Assembly (NCBI GenBank): GCA_963814975.1
Contig: CAWFFB010000023.1
Location: 12,653-76,652 of the forward strand
From: CAVUXJ01 sp963814975
GTDB taxonomy: Bacteria > Acidobacteriota > Vicinamibacteria > Vicinamibacterales > CAVVIG01
Direction of reading: 5' to 3'
Length of the DNA: 64,000 nt
Shown here: one piece after another, positions 54,572-63,293 of the stretch
How positions within the stretch are numbered: position 1 is the stretch's first letter
Layout: every line of letters starts with the position of its first letter
Made by a program: the position numbers and the translations under genes
Notes under the pieces: generated by a model
What the model was told of the DNA's origin: nothing
The model's database searches: none
The model's input: the letters and a program-made list of their open reading frames with translations, nothing else

Positions 54572-54845
54572 GCCCGGGTTGAGGTCGGCGGCTGGCGAAA
54601 ACGTCTTTCCGGTTTGCCGCCTCCGGCCTTACCTGTTCTGCAATCGGTGGCTCCTCGCGAAAGACGCACGCCGCGTAATCCGTCGACGGGTTGAGTGCGT
54701 GAAGGCCGCCGCGAACCAGCGCGCGGCAAAATCGCGGGAGCATGAGCGTCGCGCGCGTCTTCGCGCCCGCGTCACATTAAAAGGTACATCGCGTACGAAA
54801 TAACGTCCTCACCCCTCGACGATGGCGTGCCGCACGATAGGCGGC
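54572..54845. other. Intergenic region at the start of accessory DNA
   Basis: 274 bases with no recognisable gene. Local AT-richness (CATTAAAAGG, GAAATAACG near 54775-54805) precedes the broken CopG-like gene and could include its promoter. The backbone operon ends at 54571; accessory genes follow. Confidence 0.4.
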
Positions 54846-55100
54846 GTGTCACACGAACAACCACATACCGCCTACCTCTCACTCCGGCTCTCACGCACCC
54901 TGGCGGCCGACCTGAAGCGCGTCGCCGACAGAGAATCCAACAGCCAGAGTGCCGTTATCCGACGCCGATTAGTGCCGGCCTCGCCCGCGAGCGCCGCGTG
55001 GAGCACGTGTTGGAGGAGACCAGTAGTGAGTCCGCCCGATGCGCCCCTCTCAGCGATCGAGCGCGCGCTCGTCGCGGCCCTCGTGTATCGCACCCGGAGT
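54846..55100 (+). pseudogene. CopG-like ribbon-helix-helix gene, broken
   Basis: GTG 54846 begins VSHEQPHTAYLSLRLSRTLA, then ADLKRVADRESNSQSAVIRR, a typical ribbon-helix-helix DNA-binding protein. The frame is lost near 54963; the other frame continues ISAGLARERRVEHVLEETSS. A further piece (PLSAIERALVAALV) resembles small proteins of integrative elements. Could be a plasmid- or element-type regulator or antitoxin. No toxin partner is evident. Confidence 0.55.
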
Positions 55101-55151
55101 TCGCAGTTATGAACCGAGTACACCACGGCGATCGAACGGCTCGATCAGAAG

Positions 55152-55540
55152 ATGCACCGTCCGGTCACGATGGATGACTGGAAACGGAGTGGGGAGAAGC
55201 CGGCCGCGTCGTTGACCGACGATGACATTGTGGTGTGCGGGTTCTTCGGCGGCCCCTCGTCAGCGGCGGCGGCCCGGACGCGTCGAGAGCAGGCGCGCAA
55301 TCCCGCGCCGCCCGAACCGCCGGCCATGACGAAGAGTGCGGCGCCGGCACGTCGCCCCGTGGAATTTCCGAAGAAGCTCTGGAACCACGACGCACCCGAT
55401 ATCCCCAAGGAGATCGATCAGTGGGCCGAGAGCTCGACGATCTGCGCGCCTATGAGCGCGAGTACATGGCGGCGTGGCGCGAGCGTTCACTCGCCGTGGT
55501 GCGCGAGAAGTTGCTCGAGCCGTGGGACACGGTGCATTGA
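55152..55540 (+). pseudogene. Unrecognised small accessory gene, frame broken
   Basis: Starts MHRPVTMDDWKRSGEKPA and continues DDDIVVCGFFGGPSSAAAA and KKLWNHDAPDIPKEIDQWAE. Near 55421 the other frame takes over with DDLRAYEREYMAAWRERSLA and stops at 55538-55540. Hydrophilic, no domain recognised. Its neighbours point to mobile-element cargo. Confidence 0.4.
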
Positions 55541-55629
55541 CCTCCTCTGTGACGGGCTCGCCGTGGGGCAGCGCCTCCGGCCCAAATGCGCTCGACGTGA
55601 ACAACGTTAAGGATGACCGACCGAAGAAC

Positions 55630-55745
55630 GCCGCCATGACAACATCGACGTCGCCGGACCGGATGGCACGCGCTCGCACGTCGAACGGCGCATCAACGAA
55701 GAGGAAGCGGCGGTCGTGCGCCGAATCGCGAGCTATTGCGCCCTG
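55630..55745 (+). pseudogene. Relic of a serine recombinase (recombinase domain fragment)
   Basis: In one frame the segment reads GTRSHVERRINEEEAAVVRR, part of the recombinase domain of large serine recombinases. It closely matches the longer relic at 59365-59645 at both DNA and protein level. About 40 codons remain; catalytic and zinc-ribbon regions are missing. Confidence 0.6.
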
Positions 55746-55858
55746 ATTCGTCCACATGCAGGCCACCCCGCCTCCCGCAACTCACCACGCGGTCTCGAAT
55801 TCGCTCTGTGAGCTCCACGCAGGTAGTACATGACGCACTCGCTCTGCGGGCGTCCTGT

Positions 55859-56624
55859 TCAGGATTTCTTCTTGTAGTCCGAGTTCGTAATCTTCACCTG
55901 GACCTTTTTCGCGGGAGCATCCAGCACGACCTGACCGGGATAATTCGTGCCGTCAGGCAGGCCGGTAAAGGTCACGGCCAGGGTCACATCGTCTTCCTTC
56001 GGCTTCTCGACATAGGAGTTGACCTTGTAGCTTAGGATCTTCTTCGCCGCCGGATCGAAACCGATAGCGAGGAGGTCCCCAGGCTTGTTGTAGTCCTTCA
56101 GGCTCAGGACAGCGCCGCCCCCGGACGGCTGAGTGGACATATTGCCGGCGGTCTGGACCGCCTGAATCTTCTGCGGATTCGGCGGTACGTATTCGTGAAC
56201 GAGCGCGGCGACCTTCTCCATGTAATCTGTCAGGTCCTCGACTTTGTTTTCGACGATCGTCTCCTTGACGGCCCCTCCTCCGCGCCGGCCGCCGCCGCGG
56301 CGTGACGGCTGCTCCTGCTGCTTCGGTGCCGGCGCAGCGCCTGGAAGCGGCGTCTTCTGTACCTGGCCGTCCGGCCCGTACCGAGCACTGCTTCTGTTCC
56401 TTTTTCTTGACCTCACCTTTCAAACTGATTTCGGTGGTTTCGATCCACGTGTACTGCCTCAGCTGCTTCTGATTGTCCGCCAGCGACTGTTTGATGGCGG
56501 CCGCCCTGTCCTGGGGAGACGCGGCTTGTGCGAACAAAGTGTTGCTGTGATGGACGGCAGCGATTGACAGCATCAGTCCGAGCTGGAACGTCCAGCGCCG
56601 AATGTCCGGGCATCGCGTGTTCAC
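55859..56624 (-). CDS. Exported protein of unknown function (frame break)
   Basis: About 254 residues. Signal peptide (LGLMLSIAAVHHSNTLFAQA), then KQLRQYTWIETTEISLKGEVKK. A frame break near 56385 separates this from PDGQVQKTPLPGAAPAPKQQ, ENKVEDLTDYMEKVAALVHEY, LSYKVNSYVEKPKEDDVTLAV and a final VQVKITNSDYKKKS. Related proteins with the QYTWIETTE start occur in Acidobacteriota; no function is known. Forms a minus-strand pair with the next gene (56667-57218), 42 bases apart. Confidence 0.7.
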
Positions 56625-56666
56625 GTGCTCCTCCTTTGCCTGATCGGATCGCGTGCGTCGTGGCCG

Positions 56667-57218
56667 CTACTTCGCGGCTTCGGCGTTGACGACCAGCGCC
56701 TGCGTGTACGTGATGTCGATGCGATCGCCGGGATTGACCCCCTCCAGGTTCTTGGCGTCCCCGATCTTCCGCGTCAGCGTCCGGCCGTCCGGCGTCGTGA
56801 CGGTGATCGACGGCACCTTCACGTCCACGGCTTTCACCGTCACCGTCATCGTCTGTTGCGCGCCGATGACGCCGCCAGGTACCTCCTTGAGGCGACCGGC
56901 GGCTACTGCGGCACCGGAGGTACCGCTTGCGGTGCCCGGCTTGCGCAGCTGAAACACAACGGCTTCGTAGTACGTCGCTCTGATCTTGTCTCCCACCTTG
57001 AGCTGGTCGAATCGCGTGACGTCGGGACCGACGGTGAAGGTGTCCTCATCGCCCTTCTCGGTGCGAAGGGTGATCGATCGCGTGGCCGGGTCGATCGCCG
57101 TGATGGTGGCCGTCGCGGTGACCGCGTTTTCCTTCGTGACAGTCTTGCCAGGCTGGCTCTGGGCGAAGACCGCGATCGGCATTGAGAGCAGCGCCGCAAA
57201 CCCAATCGATTTCAGCAT
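56667..57218 (-). CDS. Exported beta-rich protein of unknown function
   Basis: 183 residues. Signal peptide (GFAALLSMPIAVFAQS). Two similar halves: ATITAIDPATRSITLRTEKGDEDTF with VGDKIRATYYEAVV, and VKVPSITVTTPDGRTLTRKIG with PGDRIDITYTQALVV. This internal repeat suggests duplicated small OB-like or DUF5666-like barrels. A clear ribosome site (AAGGAGC) precedes the ATG. Transcribed with the gene downstream at 56624. Confidence 0.7.
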   Translation of the reverse strand: MLKSIGFAALLSMPIAVFAQSQPGKTVTKENAVTATATITAIDPATRSITLRTEKGDEDTFTVGPDVTRFDQLKVGDKIRATYYEAVVFQLRKPGTASGTSGAAVAAGRLKEVPGGVIGAQQTMTVTVKAVDVKVPSITVTTPDGRTLTRKIGDAKNLEGVNPGDRIDITYTQALVVNAEAAK

Positions 57219-57747
57219 GTTCTGTGCTCCTTATGGTCAAGTGGACCTTGTCAGAAGGCAAGCTTCAAACTTCTGGCCGGTTCACGGATGAGCCGGGAGG
57301 TTCATTCTTGCGCCAATTTTCTTCGATCGGCGTCCCGGTCACGTCCGCGGGCACCTGATATTTCGGACTTCCTCCACACTGGCAGACGAGATGCCGGATC
57401 GCCATCGCCCAGCTCATCAATAGTTTCCCTCAGTTGTCCAGGTAACGAATCGGCGAGGGGTCCCCTGTACCAGATCTTATAGGGAATGCGCATTCCCACA
57501 TTCCCAGCCAGCTCGACAATAGCCCGATGGCAACCCCGCCAGAAGCGCCACGGATCCCAGGGTCCCTCGCTCGACGACCCGTGGGTGGCTCGGCAAGGCA
57601 CCAAAGGTCGAACACGAAGTCCTCACGCGTAGCCAACGTAAGGACCTCATTCTACGCAGGAGTCTTCTGATTCAATCCGCCCTAGGCCAATCGACCAGAT
57701 CGGAGTTTCTGCACCTTTCACGATTGGACAGTTCCAGAGACAGAGAT
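57219..57747. other. Region without a recognisable gene
   Basis: About 530 bases. Minus-strand frames at 57302-57604 and 57430-57636 overlap each other, match no family I know and lack ribosome sites. The promoter of the 57218 gene is expected at the left end. Confidence 0.4.
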
Positions 57748-57930
57748 TCAGGCCTGGGATTTCAGATGTTCTCGCGACCGATCGCGATCGCATGCATCGT
57801 CAGAGCCGCCACGGGTCTGATTCGGTCGAGCCGCATCACGGACGAACGCGACGCTGCAACGTAACTGCTCGATCGCGCCAACGGCGAGTTCCCGCTCGGT
57901 AAAGCCATTCGTGAAAATGTCTGCTCTCAT
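57748..57930 (-). CDS. Possible small ORF coupled to the DUF502 gene
   Basis: A 60-residue frame starting MRADIFTNGFTERELAVGAI, whose ATG overlaps the DUF502 stop (ATGA). Hydrophilic, no family. The overlap is suggestive of coupling, but composition does not prove coding. Confidence 0.3.
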   Translation of the reverse strand: MRADIFTNGFTERELAVGAIEQLRCSVAFVRDAARPNQTRGGSDDACDRDRSREHLKSQA

Positions 57931-58505
57931 CTCATTGCTGCCACCAGATCTTTCGATCCTGCTCCCCACCGGGACACGGACTGGATAGCCTGGGTGAATG
58001 GAATGTCGACGAGATGCACGCGTTCCCGGCTGAGAATGTAGACAGCTCCGGCGAACGGTGTTGGTACTGACGGCACGAACACTGTGAAGCGGCCGTCGTC
58101 GAATTCCTCGACGATGAATGCCGGGACGAGAGCATCCTCGATTTCGGCGAGCACCGGCTTCCACATGTTCGCGTCACCTCCTCCCGCCAGCCGCTGGGTA
58201 AGGCCGCGAAACAGCGCGTAGCCCGGGAGCCTTCCAAAGAACGACGTCTCCATGCGCTCTCGGACTGTTCGTCCCGCCCGCGTACGCACGGCAGCGCCGA
58301 CACTGAAGCAGATAATCATCACCGCCAACAGAGCCAAGGCGTTTTCAGCCGGAAATGTTTGCGGGAACAACGCCGCGATCGGTCGCACCAGGCCCACCAC
58401 CGACCGCATTCCCTTGAGCAGCACCAATACGGCCAGGTATAACGGCAGCAGGACCAGGACGCCACCGACCGTGGCGTTGACAACGAATTCGCGTGCATAT
58501 CTCAT
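57927..58505 (-). CDS. DUF502 family membrane protein
   Basis: 192 residues. Two transmembrane segments near the N-terminus (TVGGVLVLLPLYLAVLVLL and ALALLAVMIICFSVGAAV) and a cytoplasmic or periplasmic beta domain: PGYALFRGLTQRLAG, VPAFIVEEFDDGRFTVFVPSVPTPFAGAVYIL. This arrangement is DUF502. Function unknown; plant relatives (LCV-like) are also membrane proteins. The gene is flanked by large non-coding regions in the accessory segment. Confidence 0.8.
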   Translation of the reverse strand: MRYAREFVVNATVGGVLVLLPLYLAVLVLLKGMRSVVGLVRPIAALFPQTFPAENALALLAVMIICFSVGAAVRTRAGRTVRERMETSFFGRLPGYALFRGLTQRLAGGGDANMWKPVLAEIEDALVPAFIVEEFDDGRFTVFVPSVPTPFAGAVYILSRERVHLVDIPFTQAIQSVSRWGAGSKDLVAAMR

Positions 58506-58840
58506 TTCTCAGCCTCCCGTGATCGCATGACTCTGTCGAGAAATCGGATCACTAGTAGCAGACGCGTCGATTCTCGCCCACTGACCTCGTACTATCCGAA
58601 AATTCGGCCGAAGGCTCAAGCGGGCCAGGCGGAGGCCCATACAGATAGACTCGGTCCATGGAACCGCTTCAGTGGCGGGAGACGAATCGGGGTCGCGTCT
58701 TTGGGGGGGACCGGACGCAATGTCCCGTAGTCCTACATTGACGCTGGCAAGTGATGGCAGGGAAGAACGTTCCGCGAGTGGCACACAAATGTTCAAAGTG
58801 GTACAGCGGAGCCCCAGGCGTAGCGTCTAGTCTCAGCGGA
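58506..58840. other. Region without a recognisable gene
   Basis: 335 bases between divergent genes. No promoter or repeat stands out. Short frames here lack ribosome sites. Confidence 0.4.
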
Positions 58841-58978
58841 ATGAACCTTTGCCCTCATTGCGGACGGCCGGCCACGGCCACGATTGTTGCGGTTCCTGAG
58901 CAGGTCTGTTTCGATCATGCCCTTGAATTCTGGAAGGGACTTCTTCTCAATGCTGCCCACCCATACAGCCCTGCGTAA
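58841..58978 (+). CDS. Small zinc-ribbon-like protein
   Basis: 45 residues from ATG 58841: MNLCPHCGRPATATIVAVPE followed by QVCFDHALEFWKGLL. A CxxC pair and a later Cys and His could bind zinc. Similar short proteins seem to accompany recombinases in accessory DNA, but that is recollection and not proof. An earlier ATG at 58751 would add 30 residues without resemblance. Confidence 0.45.
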   Translation: MNLCPHCGRPATATIVAVPEQVCFDHALEFWKGLLLNAAHPYSPA

Positions 58979-59364
58979 AGGAGGAGGGGGTGTGCAGCTG
59001 CTGGGCGTGCGAGCAGATAAGGACGATCAATCGGAGGGCACTTGCCGTTGCGGCCGCTGGTCCGGCGCCTCAAATCCCCCGGCATTCCAATATTCGCCTC
59101 GCCTCGTAAAACTTAGCGCTGAAGCCGTCGGACCCGAGCGGACCAACGCATCAATCTTCAGTTTGATCTGCCAGACAACTCGTCGGTTGTATCGCCACTT
59201 AGCTGCAAGCGCACGAGGTCATCGATGAGGTCCCTGATGTCCTCCGCGCGTTTAGTGACAGAGCGCAGAATCGAACGCGCCATTGGAGAATTGTCGCCAG
59301 CTCCCGACACGAGTTGTCTGTTTGCTTCCGAACGGAAACCGATGGGTGAACAGCTGAGGTAGTC
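58979..59364. other. Region without a recognisable gene
   Basis: 386 bases. A minus-strand frame (59158-59610) overlaps the recombinase relic and is taken as its shadow, though its C-terminal part outside the relic (KRAEDIRDLIDDLVRLQLSG) is helix-like. No catalytic N-terminus of the recombinase is recognisable here. Confidence 0.4.
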
Positions 59365-59645
59365 TTGGCGCTCATCAGCCTTCTTCTTGTCGCCAACACG
59401 GCGACGGGCAAGGTGGTCGGCGGGCGGACCTTCGCCTATAAGAACCATAAAGTTCTCATAGGCGTGGACCGCGACGGGAACGAACTCTTCTCCCACGTCG
59501 AGCGGCGCATCAACGATGAGGAGGCGGCGGTCGTGCGGCGCGTCTTCGAGTTGTACGACAGCGGATGGGGTCTCAAGCGAATCGCGAAACTCCTGACTCT
59601 CGAAGGACACCGGAGCCCAAGCACTATGAACGTAAGGATGGACTA
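59365..59645 (+). pseudogene. Relic of a serine recombinase (recombinase domain)
   Basis: About 90 codons reading GKVVGGRTFAYKNHKVLIGV, then SHVERRINDEEAAVVRRVFE and LYDSGWGLKRIAKLLTLEG, the DNA-binding recombinase domain of large serine recombinases. It stops soon after RSPSTM, where the family normally continues for 200 or more residues, and the resolvase catalytic domain is absent upstream. It shares a 47-base near-identical core with the relic at 55630. Confidence 0.7.
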
Positions 59646-59716
59646 GGGCGTGTCAAAGGATGGGCCACATCCACCGCTCGTGGGGTCCTGTCCTTCCTGG
59701 GACATAGGTAACACCG

Positions 59717-59735
59717 TATTCCGGACACATGGGTG
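59717..59735. repeat. Left terminal inverted repeat of the IS30 element
   Basis: TATTCCGGACACATGGGTG; one mismatch to the inverse complement of the right end. Confidence 0.75.
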
Positions 59736-59783
59736 AGGTGAATTCAATCGATCAACGCAACACCATATGGAATTGGAGGCGTT

Positions 59784-60913
59784 ATGGGTGTGCGTTGGTC
59801 GAGGATGTCCTGGAGTGAGCGGAACGAGCTATGGGCGCGTTGGCGTCGCGGTGAGTCGCTACGCGACATCGCCCGGGCGCTTAAGCGCGTCTCGAGTTCG
59901 GTCTACGACATCGTGGGGCCGAGGGTGGCGTCGCCCCACGGCCGCGTCGACGATCCCGGCTCGCGTTGACCGTGACTGAGCGGGAGGAGATTTCGCGGCA
60001 GCTCGCCCGCGGCCGGTCATTGCGCGCCATCAGTCGCGCCCTGCGGCGAGCGCCGTCGACGATTAGTCGCGAAGTGGCGCGGAATGGCGGGCGCACCCTG
60101 TATCGCGCCGCGGCCCGCAGATCGACGCGCCTGGGGCCAGAGTCGGCGTCCCAAACGGTGCCGGCTGGCCACGCACCCTGCTCTCCGGCGCGCCGTTGCG
60201 ACGAAGCTCGCGCGGCAGTGGTCGCCTCAGCAAATCTCGGGCTGGCTTCGATCACACGTTTCCAGGCGATCCTGAGATGCAGGTGTCGCCCGAGACGATT
60301 TATCGAAGTCTGTTTATTCAGAGTCGCGGTGTGCTCAAGCGCGCCTTGCTCGGGCAGCTCCGCCGCCAGCGCCACTTTCGACATGCGCGCGCCAGCGCTC
60401 GCATCCGTCCGACGCAAGGCCAAATCGTCGACGCCGTCTCCATTCGTCAGCGGCCCGCCGACGTCGCGGATCGCGCGTTGCCCGGCCATTGGGAAGGCGA
60501 TCTGCTGGAAGGCGCGCGGGGCACCTATCATCGCCACGCTCGTCGAGCGCCAGTCACGCTACGTGATGCTGGTGCGCTTGCCAAACAAGGAGACGCAGAC
60601 CGTCATTCGAGCGCTCGCCCGCCGCATCCGCCGGTTGCCGCAGGGGCTCATGAAATCGCTGACATGGGATCGTGGCAGCGAGCTCGCCGCGCATCGCGCA
60701 TTCACGATGGCGACCAAGGTCCAGGTCTACTTTTGCGATCCCCAGAGTCCGTGGCAGCGCGGCTCCAACGAAAACACCAATGGCCTCTTGCGCCAGTACC
60801 TGCCACACGCGGCCGACCTTTCCGGCTACAGCCAAGCGCGACTGGATGCCATCGCACTGCGCCTGAACACCCGACCCCGAATGACGCTCGGATATCCAAA
60901 CGCCAGCGGCTAA
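59784..60913 (+). pseudogene. IS30-family transposase, several frame breaks
   Basis: ATG 59784 follows GGAGGCG. N-terminal helix-turn-helix SWSERNELWARWRRGESLRDIARAL, then SRQLARGRSLRAISRALRRAPSTISREVARNGG (usual IS30 HTH). The catalytic DDE core: first Asp in GHWEGDLLEG, second in SLTWDRGSELAAH, Glu in WQRGSNENTNGLLRQYLP. The reading moves between at least three frames (near 59960, 60120 to 60250 and 60515), so no continuous protein is encoded as written. The full domain content suggests either recent inactivation or sequencing indels. Confidence 0.8.
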
Positions 60914-60953
60914 ACTAGCGGAGATCGTTGCGTCGATGGGTTGAAAACGGGTC

Positions 60954-60972
60954 CACCCATGTGACCGGAATA
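60954..60972. repeat. Right terminal inverted repeat of the IS30 element
   Basis: CACCCATGTGACCGGAATA; inverse complement of the left end with one mismatch. Confidence 0.75.
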
Positions 60973-60986
60973 GACCACCGTTGGTA

Positions 60987-61063
60987 TGGTGCGCCCGGAG
61001 GGACTTGAACCCCCGGCCTTCAGGTTCGAAGCCTGCCGCTCTATCCAACTGAGCTACGGGCGC
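60987..61063 (-). tRNA. tRNA-Arg (anticodon TCG)
   Basis: Cloverleaf on the minus strand: acceptor GCGCCCG/CGGGCGC, D-arm GCTC..GAGC, anticodon stem GCAGG/CCTGA region with loop CTTCGAA, T-arm loop TTCAAGT, CCA encoded (60987-60989). Anticodon at 61027-61029. Its 3' end points toward the IS30 element and the recombinase relics. Confidence 0.93.
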
Positions 61064-61228
61064 GTTCTCCGATTCTACTATGCTAGAATCTGTTTTCGCT
61101 CACCCTTCGAGTCTGGTCACCCGATCATCTCGCTGTTGGGAACGTCGCTGGGATCGTGAGTCCCGTGGCCGGATGACCCGACGAGTGGATGCACAGCGAC
61201 TCGATGACCCAATTCGCGATCCTGATTG

Positions 61229-61304
61229 GGGCCGGTAGCTCAATTGGCAGAGCAGCAGACTCTTAATCTGCGGGTTGTGGGTTCGATTCCCACCCGGCTC
61301 ACCA
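61229..61304 (+). tRNA. tRNA-Lys (anticodon CTT)
   Basis: Acceptor GGGCCGG/CCGGCTC with one G-U pair, D-arm AGCTCAATTGGCAGAGCA, anticodon stem GCAGA/TCTGC with loop CTCTTAA, T-arm GTGGG-TTCGATT-CCCAC, CCA encoded. Anticodon at 61262-61264. An integrase gene lies directly beyond its 3' end, so the 3' part is the probable attachment site. Confidence 0.95.
61281..61304. other. Probable att site in the 3' end of tRNA-Lys
   Basis: The tyrosine integrase ends 39 bases beyond this tRNA and reads toward it, the classical arrangement for elements that integrate into a tRNA 3' end. The second att copy would be to the right of the window, so the core could not be confirmed. Confidence 0.4.
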
Positions 61305-61342
61305 TTGACAACAAAGGACTTACGACGATGTGCTCGTCGGCC

Positions 61343-62472
61343 TCAGAGGCGCTCGGATGCGCCTGGGATGCGGATAGATGCGTGTCGTCGAGCAGATTCG
61401 ACGAGCTTGTCCTTCGACGCATCGGGCAGCCAGTGCGCGTACACCCGCAGCGTGATCGACGCGTCCTTGTGTCCGAGTTGCCGACTCACATAGGTGATCG
61501 GCGCGCCGTCCTGCAAGCAGCAGCGACGCGAACGTGTGCCGCATCTGATGCGGGCCGCGGCGGTGGAGCTCGGCCGCATCCAACACGCGATTGAGCGCCT
61601 TGCGCACGTTGGATTCGTCGAGGGCGGTGCCGCTCACGGACGCGAAGACCCACTCCGGGCGCGGCAGCCCCTTGCCAGCCAGGCGAGCCGCTCCCGACGC
61701 CGCCACAGCCGCAAGGCGACTTGCAGTTGCCGCGAGAGGTCGACGCGCCGCCGCTGATGGTTCTTGGGTGTCGTCAGGAGCCCGCGCACGAGATTGCGCT
61801 GCACCTGGACGAAGCCGTACCGCCAATTGATGTCGGACCACTGCAGGGCCAGCAGCTCGCCGGCCCGGAGCCCGGTCCGCAGCCCGCAGAGCAGCCACGG
61901 ATACCAGTCCGGGAACCGTTCACGCGCCACCGCGAGGAGCTGGGCCGATTCGTCCTTGGTGAACGGATCAATGGCGGCTCCGGATCATCGCGCGGTGCGG
62001 AGGTATTTTCCGAGGCGGAGCGCCGGATTGGCCGGCAGCACGTTCGTCCTCCACGGCCTGCGACAGGATCGTGCTGAGCGTCCGGGCGATGCCGCGCACG
62101 GTTGTGGCCTTCAACCCCTTCGCCCGACAAGCGGTGACGAGCGCCCGGCAATCCGCCCGGCGTAAGGACGAGACGAGCCGCGATCCGAGCGCCGGCACAA
62201 TGTGCTGCTCGAGATGGCCCTCGTAAAAGCGGACCGTGCTCGCCTTCAGGTTCAGTCGTGCCTGAATCAGCCAATCCTCGCTGTAGCGGTGAAAGGTCAC
62301 ATCGGAATCGTCCCCGCCGCCAGATGGAAATCGCCGCGGCCGAGCCGATCCCGGAGTTCCTTCGCAATGCGAAGGCGGTCGGCTGATCGCCGACCTTCTT
62401 CGAGCGCCGCCGGCCGTGGTGATCGATGAAGATCCACCAGGCGCCCCGATAGAATTTGACTTTGACGCCCAT
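61343..62472 (-). pseudogene. Tyrosine recombinase/integrase, several frame breaks
   Basis: ATG 62472 begins MGVKVKFYRGAWWIFIDHHG, an Arm-type DNA-binding domain. Other frames continue LRIAKELRDRLGRGDFHLAAG, then YSEDWLIQARLNLKASTVRF and HLEQHIVPALGSRLVSSLRRAD (SAM-like core-binding domain), then LLCGLRTGLRAGELLALQWSDI (catalytic Arg I), HQMRHTFASLLL (HxxR), and YVSRQLGHKDASITLRVYAHW (His/Arg box and nucleophile Tyr). All catalytic residues exist but across four or more frame changes. Stops at 61343. Adjacent to tRNA-Lys, it is the integrase of the element. Confidence 0.82.
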
Positions 62473-62490
62473 CTATAGCAATCCCGCGCA

Positions 62491-62712
62491 TCACGATCGT
62501 CGACAATACGATCGACGGTCGGCGTCGGCATTCGACCGGAACTGCGCAGCCCACGCATCATACTCTGCCCGTTTCACGAGCACCTTCCCGCCGATCCGGT
62601 AGTGCGGCAGCGGGGCGACGGGATCGTGCAGGAAGTCGCGGAGCCTGACGAACACTGAGCCCGGCATAGGCGCTCAGACTGCGGAGAGACAGAGTACTCG
62701 GGCGCGCACGGA
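62491..62712 (-). CDS. Excisionase-like helix-turn-helix protein (frame break)
   Basis: A short gene. The part from ATG 62667 gives 58 residues: LRDFLHDPVAPLPHYRIGGK followed by VLVKRAEYDAWAAQF, the wing and helix of AlpA/excisionase-type proteins. The N-terminal helices are in another frame just upstream (TLSLRSLSAYAGLSVR, from 62695), so a frame break near 62645 is likely. Located 18 bases before the integrase start, as expected for a directionality factor controlling excision. Confidence 0.6.
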
Positions 62713-62725
62713 GTGACCGTCTGTC

Positions 62726-63122
62726 TCACGGCGTGCGCTCCACGGCATCGGCGTGGTAGCCGAGAATCGCGCCCAAATGCAGCCGCCAGCGGTGAATGCC
62801 GCACAGATCCGCCTCGGTGAGTGCGGGTCGACGGCTCGATCTGGAACTGCTGGTCCTGGTCGAGCGACATCGTGAACCCGCGCCGCTCCAAGTCCAGGGC
62901 GAGGAGGAGTGCGGGCGCCGGCACGACGAGCCCGCCTGTGAGCGAGATGAATTCGATCACGGGCGCCAGCAAGGCGAGCAGCGCCGGTTTGTGGCTGAGC
63001 AGCTCGGCCCGCCGCTCCGGGGTGAGGCTGCCCTTCGGTCCCTTGACGCGAAGAGTGTTGCCGCGTGCCTCGAACACCATGCCGGTCGTCCGTGCTAGGA
63101 GAAGAATCTCGTTGGACGTCAC
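62726..63122 (-). CDS. TubC N-terminal docking-domain-like small protein (frame break)
   Basis: About 132 residues. From GTG 63122: VTSNEILLLARTTGMVFEARGNTLRVKGPKG, then LTPERRAELLSHKPALLALLAP, the fold seen in TubC docking-domain-related proteins of integrative elements. Continues LLLALDLERRGFTMSLDQDQ, and after a frame break near 62820 ends with EADLCGIHRWRLHLGAILGY. Role unknown; commonly found next to DUF3987 proteins. Confidence 0.6.
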
Positions 63123-63227
63123 AGGTCCACCGTCTCGCTCTCGCCACCAGATGGGGTGTCTGCGGGCAACAGAATACGCCGGTCGACGCTCCCGTCGCCA
63201 GGCTGAGTCGCTGCAGGCAGCGGAGTA

Positions 63228-63292
63228 GCGGAAGTAGCGGAGAATAGTCCCACCGTCCCCGTCCACCGCCGGACTTTCTCCGCTACTTCCGC
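63228..63292. repeat. 17-base perfect inverted repeat with GTAGCGGAA tandem units
   Basis: GCGGAAGTAGCGGAGAA at 63228-63244 is repeated in inverse complement at 63276-63292 with a 31-base spacer. A further AGTAGCGGA unit lies to the left. Located immediately after the stop of the replication-type gene. Could be a transcription terminator or a replication/iteron-like site of the element. Confidence 0.55.
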
Positions 63293-63293
63293 G

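Larger units (their letters stand above)
59717..60972 (+). mobile_element. IS30-family insertion sequence
   Basis: About 1256 bases bounded by imperfect terminal inverted repeats built on TATTCCGG(A/T)CACATGGGTG and containing one IS30-type transposase. Size fits the family. The right end lies 15 bases from tRNA-Arg. Target duplication of 2-3 bases could not be assigned with confidence. Confidence 0.8.

Noticed and set aside
57302..57636. Two overlapping minus-strand frames in the 57 kb gap
   Set aside because: They conflict with each other and show no family resemblance or translation signals.
59158..59610. 150-codon minus-strand frame over the recombinase relic
   Set aside because: The plus strand encodes a recognisable recombinase domain in the overlapping part, so the frame is taken as its shadow.
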